Positions 31,835-32,569 of a DNA stretch of 32,569 nucleotides are shown piece by piece (positions within the stretch are counted from its first letter, which is position 1; every line of letters begins with the position of its first letter). A program made the position numbers and the translations under genes. This stretch comes from Mucilaginibacter_A sp050954865 (GTDB taxonomy: Bacteria > Bacteroidota > Bacteroidia > Sphingobacteriales > Sphingobacteriaceae). Under the pieces are notes generated by a model, which was not told where the DNA came from, did no database searches, and saw only the letters and a list, made by a program, of their open reading frames with translations. The DNA is taken from positions 1 through 32,569 of the forward strand of contig JBPBQN010000164.1 in the NCBI GenBank assembly GCA_050954865.1, given 5' to 3'.

Positions 31835-32569
31835 TTAAAAAAGACTTAGCTGGTTAGGTTTTTGTTTGAGGTATTTACTTTGCGATTCGGCCAGAATAAA
31901 CTGTTTGATTTTGGTGCCCGAAAGTTCGCGCCGCTCAAATTCGCGACTGTTGCAGGTGATAAAATAACGCGCGCGATTTACGGCAATGCCCATCAATTTT
32001 AAATGTTCCCAGTTGAGTTTGCCAAATTTGCGGCCGCTCACTATTTTTTGTGCCGATTGCACGCCGATTCCAGGCACGCGCAAAATCAGTTGTAAATCCG
32101 CTTTGTTGATATCAATCGGAAAATGCTGCAAATTGCGGATGGCCCAGCTCAGTTTTGGATCGATATCCAAATCCAAATGCGGGTTTTGCTGATCCACAAT
32201 TTCCTGCACGTTAAAACCGTAAAAACGCATCAGCCAATCCGCCTGATACAAACGATTTTCGCGCACCATCGGCACAGCAGCATCAAGTCCGGGCAAACGG
32301 CTATCGTTGCTAACCGGCACATAACCAGAGTAATAAACGCGTTTTAGGTTGAAGGAATTGTAAAAATGATTGGCCGTATATAAAATCTGCTGATCGTTTT
32401 CCGGCGAAGCACCGATCACCATTTGTGTACTTTGTCCGGCAGGCACAAACAGCGGCGCTTTTTTAAACAATTGTTTTTCTTCTTTGCGGAGGATGATTTC
32501 ATTTTTGATAAAATTCATCGGCTTGATCATATCTTTCTGGTTTTTATCCGGAGCCAAAAGTTTCAATCC
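31835..32569 (-). CDS. putative DNA modification/repair radical SAM protein (C-terminal part)
   Basis: The frame is open to the right edge, so the N-terminus with the CxxxCxxC cluster motif is outside the window. The visible 244 residues begin LKLLAPDKN, a segment that in this family follows the radical-SAM core. They continue through FVPAGQSTQMVIGA, YYSGYVPV and QADWLMRFYGF. The C-terminal part has a helix-hairpin-helix DNA-binding motif, ILRVPGIGVQSAQKIVSGRK. This matches the TIGR03916-type radical-SAM family linked to uracil-DNA-glycosylase-like proteins. It is followed by its usual partner, the DUF4130 gene, one base away. The role in DNA repair is inferred by family and motif, not shown. 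Confidence 0.9.
   Translation of the reverse strand, partial: GLKLLAPDKNQKDMIKPMNFIKNEIILRKEEKQLFKKAPLFVPAGQSTQMVIGASPENDQQILYTANHFYNSFNLKRVYYSGYVPVSNDSRLPGLDAAVPMVRENRLYQADWLMRFYGFNVQEIVDQQNPHLDLDIDPKLSWAIRNLQHFPIDINKADLQLILRVPGIGVQSAQKIVSGRKFGKLNWEHLKLMGIAVNRARYFITCNSREFERRELSGTKIKQFILAESQSKYLKQKPNQLSLF

Overview
The window looks like chromosome from a Bacteroidota bacterium, most likely Sphingobacteriaceae (Pedobacter/Mucilaginibacter-like). This is inferred from protein character, moderate-to-low GC, weak Shine-Dalgarno sequences, and TAnnTTTG-type boxes upstream of several genes. No phage, insertion sequence or CRISPR array is visible. One tRNA-Ser(GCU) is present.

Layout. 1-3752 (minus strand) is an exopolysaccharide operon read from right to left. 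It encodes a stand-alone response regulator, a sugar transferase carrying a degenerate receiver domain, a half-length TolC-like protein, and a Wzz/GumC-type chain-length protein that runs off the left edge. A hexapeptide acetyltransferase (4035-4652) is divergent from it. 4762-12398 holds housekeeping and accessory genes: two small proteins, a polysaccharide deacetylase lipoprotein, phosphoglycerate mutase, a short-chain dehydrogenase, an unrecognised 350-aa protein, a uracil-DNA-glycosylase-fold protein, an HMA domain protein and an aldo/keto reductase. 12554-15065 is a decayed, GC-richer PAS/GAF sensor gene. It has one nonsense mutation, two one-base frameshifts and no kinase domain. After the tRNA and a membrane HD-domain phosphodiesterase (15596-17825) come a secreted protein, a POT peptide transporter, a polyprenol-phosphate mannosyltransferase, ruvB, an HMA-AraC fusion regulator, a DnaJ/CbpA protein, adenine deaminase and PEP carboxylase. 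A FUSC-family membrane protein follows, split in two by an apparent one-base frameshift in a T run. The right edge holds a two-gene radical-SAM/DUF4130 module, the radical SAM gene being cut by the window end.

The most striking feature is not a gene. It is a short dispersed element with core GATAAAARMAGYAT, usually preceded by an A/T stretch and a GG-pyrimidine step. I count 17 exact copies and 13 one-mismatch copies on both strands, about one per 1.1 kb, where essentially none is expected by chance. Most lie between genes, often touching a stop codon or preceding a start. Three times two copies form an inverted pair, twice between convergent genes with terminator-like hairpins. Density, two-strand distribution and paired copies at gene ends resemble DNA uptake sequences of Neisseria and Haemophilus, but the function here is unknown. 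I do not recognise the element as a described family.
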